A stretch of DNA of 64,000 nucleotides from Diaporthe sp. PMI_573 (lineage: Eukaryota > Ascomycota > Sordariomycetes > Diaporthales > Diaporthaceae), in NCBI GenBank assembly GCA_021399435.1, contig JAJTUP010000016.1, forward strand, positions 124,001-188,000, in the 5' to 3' direction. The notes beneath the pieces were generated by a model that was not told the origin of the DNA, did not search any database, and worked only from the letters and a program-made list of their open reading frames with translations. The position numbers and the translations under genes are program-made. The stretch's first letter is position 1. Each line of letters opens with the position of its first letter. Shown here piece after piece: positions 59,727-64,000 of the stretch.

Positions 59727-61023
59727 TGCGAAATGTGTCGATGTGTGTTTTGTGGGTGGTTTTGTTCGGTCGGTTAGATCGTGGGAAGAAGAGTGTCGCA
59801 GAAAGGGAGAGCTGTCGTCTTGTCCACAAGGGTCTGGAGTCTCGGGTGGTGGTGGGGTCGCGGGGTAGGTATTGCCGTGGTATGGTAGAATGTGGCTTCC
59901 CGTTTGCAAACAAGCTGTCGTTGTGCTTGGCTTTTCGATGTGAACAGAGGAACGATTCAAATACTTATGACAGACGGAGAGAAAGAACCAGAACGGGATA
60001 TCCTGATTATATATCTCTCTATCAACGTGGCCTCGTCACCGTCCAAGCTGAGACACTTTCGCCAGGGGTTGGGCAGGAAAGGGTGGTTGATTAGAAATGA
60101 TCCTGTGCAGCGACACTGGTTGTATTATTGTACACCTGTCACGTTCTTACCACCAGAAACAAGCGAGAGGCCCTGAAAGCTTCTTCATTCAGACTGACCA
60201 GTCATCGACTCGCCTAAACGATCACACCTGCTGGCCGCACTGATTACGCCATCGCGGAACGGTGAGCGAGCTGCGCCTGGCGTAGCCCCCCCTCCCTGCG
60301 CAGGCGGCCGGGCCCAACGGCCAGGGGGATCATGGGCGGGTAAAACATGCTCAGTCTCGAAACCATGCCGGGGTCAGTCAGTCAGTCAGTGTGTCTGTCT
60401 GTCACTTCAACCTCGCCTGCGGTGGACGTGTACTCTGGGAAACACAAGGTGTGCGGGAGGCAATCTCGCTTGATGAGCAAGTAAATATTCACAGACACCA
60501 TATGGGTCATCAGAAGGCTGGCTGGGTATTTTATCCTATATATCCGGTTGGATGCATCTGTCTGGGTACGGAGTACAGTATGCTCATCACGTAATACAGG
60601 ATCTGTCTCTGTTTCTGTCCCTCCCGTCCCACCTGCTCGTTTGTGCCTTGCATGACGAATCCTTACTAGCCCTGCCGGCTTCCGAGCCCGTCTTGTTCTT
60701 CAGCCCTGTCTGCCCAGCTGCAGTGACAGCTCGATCTCCGCGCATGCAGAATGCTGTGCATGCACGCATGCATTCCTTCGGCCTGCGTGGATTGTCTGTC
60801 TTCCGCCAAGATTGTTCACCTCGCATTTCTTTCTTTCCATGTGTTGAAATTATCTACTATCTTCCCTGGGCAGCCCCACAGGCTCAGCCATGGCCCCGCC
60901 CCGCCGACTCTAAAGGCGGTAGGTCATTGTCATCATCACCGTCCTCGCCCCCTCGGCCGCGACTTGGGCGCACCTAGGGCGAGTCCTCGGGGAAGGCCCC
61001 AGGGATCAGGTCGGGCATGTCAT
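59727..61023. other. Intergenic, nothing recognised apart from the former C-terminus of RQC1
   Basis: Upstream region of ATX1 and 3' flank of RQC1. The first bases left of RQC1 (60974-61023) appear to be former coding sequence displaced by the duplication (see findings). GTCA tetramers occur at 60372-60390. Confidence 0.4.
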
Positions 61024-61061
61024 CCTCGTCGCTCTCGTCATCCCTCGTCGCTCTCGTCATC
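61024..61061. repeat. Perfect 19-bp tandem duplication at the 3' end of RQC1
   Basis: CCTCGTCGCTCTCGTCATC occurs at 61024-61042 and 61043-61061 with no mismatch. Nineteen is not a multiple of three, so the second copy shifts the frame and creates the stop at 61038. Confidence 0.9.
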
Positions 61062-63143
61062 CTCCTCCGCCCACGGGCTCCCGTCCCCGCCCGCCAGCAC
61101 CCTGACCATGTCGTCGATCGCCTCCTCGTCCACCTGGCCCTGCCCGCCCCGCGCCATCCACACCGGCATCAGCATGTGGGCAAGCCTGCCCAGCAGCCCC
61201 TGCTCCTCGGGCCCGATCGGCTCGCCGTCCTCGCCGTGTAGCCGCACAACGGCCCCGTCCGCGTTCGGGGGCAGGCCCTGCGCTGCCCGCTGCTGCTGCA
61301 GCGCCTCCCGCGCCTCCCGCAGCATGTTCTCTATCCCGTCGGTTTGCGTGTACCGCTCTGGATTCTCTGACCTGCTCCACGGGTACTCCTGCCACTCGTT
61401 GGAAAAGATGTTTTCTTCCTTTGGCGGCGGGAGTGGGTCGTAGTCGAAGTTCGGCGAGGCGTGGAGCATGTCGGGCGGCACCAGACCCATCAGCTCGGGC
61501 GTGTTGTCCAGGTAGATGAAGCGCCCGATGCTCAGCGGCACCTCGCGCGCCGGCGGCAGCGAGCCCACGTTGGGCTTCCGCGCCAGCCCGCCCGCCTCCT
61601 TGAGCAGCGGGATCGCGTCGCGCTCCTTCTTCCAGAGGTCCTTGGCCATGTGGATGTACAGCTCCGTGTACAGCGCGTCGTCGTCGTTGCGCGGCTGCAC
61701 GCCCCAGATCGCCTTTGGCGTGTCGATGTTGACCGCACTGCACAACGATGAGTAGAGCCACGGCAGCGTCTCCATGCCGTGGATGAGATCCTTGAGCGCG
61801 CCCTCGCGGTCGTTGTTCAGGAGCTTCGCCAGCACGACGCTCTGCCTGTAGTACTCCTTCATCGGCAGGTCGTACTCGTCGCTGTTGAAGTAGGAGGAGT
61901 TGCAGAGCTTGATGAACCATTCGCACTCGAACGCGTAGATCGCAAGGACGTGGGTGAAGTTGAGTATGCCGTATTCGTCGTTTGGCGAGAGGCTAAGGAA
62001 GAGTTTCGCCCACTCCAGCGCGGTGTTGTAGGTCCCCTTCTGCATGAGGCTCTTGATGTAATGGTACCCAGCAAGCCAGAACTGCCTATTCTCCGGCCGC
62101 CTGAAGTCCAGCCGTGCCACACCCCTCTCCACCTTCTTCCTAAACGAGGACAATGTCACCCGCCCGAATGTGAACAAGGCCCGCTCCAGGAGGTCCGCTG
62201 CGAGGGCTGCGTTCGAGTCCCTGATCGCGACCTTGTTCGTCGTCACGAGCGAGTTGACGTGGTAGGGGTTGTCGTGAACGAAGTGCACAATCTGCATCGG
62301 GTCCATCATTTCGACAAGGCTGTAGAATTGCATCTCCAGCAGCCCGTAGCTCCGGTCGTGCGTGAACCTGTACTCGGTCGGCTCCACCCTCTCGTCCGTG
62401 ACGGCCTCCATCTTCAGTCCGCCGGCAGACGCCCGCGGCCAAAAGTCCTTGCCCTGCATGAAGGGGTTCTTCCTCAGCACCACCTCGGGGATCTTCTCGC
62501 CGGGCTTGCCCTTCAGGTACATCTCCATGTTAACGTCGACCTGGCCCCGTCGTTGGTTCCTCCGTCGGTCGTCCCGAGCCTGCGTCTCCTCCTGGCTGCG
62601 CACCGAGTCGATTGTTTCCTGGCCGAACATCGCCCTGAGCTCATTGATGACCTTCAGGTGGTCGAAGCTAATGCTCAGAAGGCGCGCCAAGTCGACATCG
62701 TAGTTCTGGCGTGCCTCCTGACCTGATGCATTTTGCGGTTGTGGTTTCAGGCTCAGCTCCTTGAGGGCCAGATCGATCTCGTCCAGCCCGCCCTTTTTCT
62801 TGCCTGTCTTTTCCTCTTGGGGCGCAGTCTCGGCCTTCTTTGCCTTCTTCTTTTTCTTGGGCTTCTTGTTCTTCTTCGCTGGCGCCTGCCTCGCGGGCTC
62901 CTCTTCCTCTTCCTCTTCCTCCCCAGCTACCTCCTGCGTCTGCCCCACCTCTTCCTGGTCGGACTTGTCGTCGGTGTCATCGTCGTCGCCTCCTAGTGCT
63001 GCGAACCCGGCAAAGGCGCTGGTGCGGGGTTTCGGTTGTGCGACGATCTCTTCTTCCGAAGATTCCTCGTCGTTGCCTGCCAGTTCCTGCAGCTTGAGGA
63101 GCTCTTTCTGCTTCTGCAGCTTCTTTAACTGCCGACTCGACAT
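61038..63143 (-). CDS. RQC1: Ribosome quality control complex subunit 1 (TCF25 family, 701 aa), C-terminus altered
   Basis: Single exon from the ATG at 63143. The N-terminal 150 residues are charged and lysine/glutamate-rich with poly-Lys, typical of the family (SSRQLKKLQKQKELLKLQEL). The TCF25 core follows: DLARLLSISFDHLKVINELR, KGKPGEKIPEVVLRKNPFMQ, FTHDRSYGLLEMQFYSLVEM, FHALL-like helical repeats, FWLAGYHYIKSLMQKGTYNT, ALEWAKLFLSLSPNDEYGIL, NVGSLPPAREVPLSIGRFIY. Known: Rqc1 works with Ltn1, Rqc2 and Cdc48 on stalled 60S ribosomes to promote degradation of aberrant nascent chains. The protein ends EEDDESDEG, because of a tandem duplication; without it 16 more residues would follow. Confidence 0.95.
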   Translation of the reverse strand: MSSRQLKKLQKQKELLKLQELAGNDEESSEEEIVAQPKPRTSAFAGFAALGGDDDDTDDKSDQEEVGQTQEVAGEEEEEEEEPARQAPAKKNKKPKKKKKAKKAETAPQEEKTGKKKGGLDEIDLALKELSLKPQPQNASGQEARQNYDVDLARLLSISFDHLKVINELRAMFGQETIDSVRSQEETQARDDRRRNQRRGQVDVNMEMYLKGKPGEKIPEVVLRKNPFMQGKDFWPRASAGGLKMEAVTDERVEPTEYRFTHDRSYGLLEMQFYSLVEMMDPMQIVHFVHDNPYHVNSLVTTNKVAIRDSNAALAADLLERALFTFGRVTLSSFRKKVERGVARLDFRRPENRQFWLAGYHYIKSLMQKGTYNTALEWAKLFLSLSPNDEYGILNFTHVLAIYAFECEWFIKLCNSSYFNSDEYDLPMKEYYRQSVVLAKLLNNDREGALKDLIHGMETLPWLYSSLCSAVNIDTPKAIWGVQPRNDDDALYTELYIHMAKDLWKKERDAIPLLKEAGGLARKPNVGSLPPAREVPLSIGRFIYLDNTPELMGLVPPDMLHASPNFDYDPLPPPKEENIFSNEWQEYPWSRSENPERYTQTDGIENMLREAREALQQQRAAQGLPPNADGAVVRLHGEDGEPIGPEEQGLLGRLAHMLMPVWMARGGQGQVDEEAIDDMVRVLAGGDGSPWAEEDDESDEG

Positions 63144-64000
63144 TTTTTATTGCCGGTGCCTTGCGGGTGAGTGCAAGGGTGTGTCGCGGTCGAGAAGGAG
63201 TGTGGGCGTAATTTAGATGCTTCGGTGCGGGTCGGGTGGTTTATGGAGGGGTCAAGCAAGGCTCGCCGATGACAGCATCGGCGACAATTTCTGGCGGCAC
63301 CTAACCCTGAACGGCCAGAGGCTCCACCCACAATGGCATGGCCACTCCAACAACACGGCGGATTGCTTTGTTAAATCCCTGCTCTGTTCTTGATTCACAT
63401 GTACACAGTAGTCACACACATTATTACACTAACACAGGCACATTCAAAAAGTTCGAAAACGTCACTATGGATCCCCGGTGGCTTGCCAACCTCCGATCTG
63501 GCTATTCTTTAGAAAGCTTCCAAGGTTTCCCGCAGAAGGCTTTCCGACTGGAGATCTACTCAAGGGAGGCTATTTCCATAGGAGGTTGTCCCATAGGAGG
63601 TTGTCCTATAGGAGGCAGTAATATACTTAAGTAGGAGTTTGTCCCATAGGAGATCATCCCAAAGGAGGTTGGGCAGTAATTACTACCTAGGTATAGACGC
63701 TGTGGCCGCATAGCAGACTTCCGAGCAAAGCTCGTCCTTGCTGACTGTTCCTGGCCTAATAACCAGAAACATGTTACCTACTTTTATGGCGGCGGCCTAA
63801 TATGCTGCTAAAGCTGGCTGAATGAGACACAGCGATCAGTGCGAGAGGGTCTCGGTGTCTATTGTCTAAAAAGGCTAAAGCCATCACTGTGCCCTAAAGT
63901 TTCCTAGTTAGGCTAACACGAAGCCCTGGCGACGGTTTCCTCCACCACAATTGCTGATTACTTGATCGGCTGTTCGTAGAGAGTATTGAGAGCCTCAAAA
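63144..64000. other. Upstream region of RQC1 and spacer
   Basis: No gene is seen. Contains the 15-bp repeat array and, near 63683, an ACCTAGGTATA motif of the same kind as at 31.5 and 57.8 kb. Confidence 0.4.
63576..63620. repeat. 15-bp tandem repeat, three copies
   Basis: Unit CCATAGGAGGTTGTC, two exact copies and a third with changes (CTATAGGAGGCAGTA). Similar half-units follow to 63670. Confidence 0.8.

Noticed and set aside
61779..62726. 315-codon plus-strand frame
   Set aside because: Antisense shadow of RQC1.

Overview
The window is nuclear DNA of a filamentous ascomycete (Pezizomycotina, most likely a Sordariomycete). The reasons are gene structure and gene content: short spliceosomal introns (about 47-120 nt) with CTRAC-type branch points, Zn2Cys6 regulators, a CFEM receptor of the Pth11 type, a UstYa (DUF3328) protein, and a pogo/Fot1-type DNA transposon ruined by many stops in the manner of repeat-induced point mutation (RIP). 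No bacterial or viral signature was seen. Introns were placed by eye from splice sites, reading frame and protein continuity; there is no transcript evidence.

Region 1 (1-6 kb): the N-terminal part of a FAD monooxygenase runs off the left edge. It is followed by an inverted-repeat, MITE-like element, a 1.85 kb Fot1/pogo relic with almost perfect terminal repeats, and gene-poor sequence. Region 2 (6-17.2 kb): an unknown fungal gene with a suspicious 31-nt intron; a compact trio of an MFS transporter, a 2-oxoglutarate/Fe(II) dioxygenase and a Zn2Cys6 regulator; a secreted-protein pseudogene with three nonsense codons; and an intact Ap4A phosphorylase/ATP adenylyltransferase. Region 3 (18-30 kb): a CorA tail fragment, an aquaporin, a candidate small secreted protein, a seven-exon sesquiterpene-synthase-like gene, a six-exon CFEM/Pth11-type receptor, an unknown gene, and relics of a polyketide synthase (acyl carrier domain) and of an alpha/beta hydrolase.

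Region 4 (30-46 kb): two small single-C2H2-finger proteins flank a PD-(D/E)XK-like protein. A Dal5-type transporter is divergent from a FAD amine oxidase over a shared 511-bp promoter. Then come a membrane protein, a P450 fragment butting against an intact UstYa-family gene, a secreted cysteine-rich protein with a Kex2 site, and another hydrolase relic. Together regions 1-4 look like accessory DNA: several natural-product enzyme families, many only as fragments, plus transposon debris.

Region 5 (46.8-64 kb) looks like core genome: an NAD(P)-binding reductase, a 903-aa Zn2Cys6 regulator with a 7.9 kb gene-free upstream region rich in microsatellites, the ATX1 copper chaperone, and the RQC1/TCF25 ribosome-quality-control gene. 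The RQC1 C-terminus is cut by a 19-bp tandem duplication.

The most notable observations are two GC-AG introns with identical GCAAGT donors (aquaporin and UstYa genes), the 19-nt microexon that splits the metal-binding motif of the terpene synthase, the dioxygenase/transporter/regulator trio as a possible small pathway, and the RQC1 frameshifting duplication.
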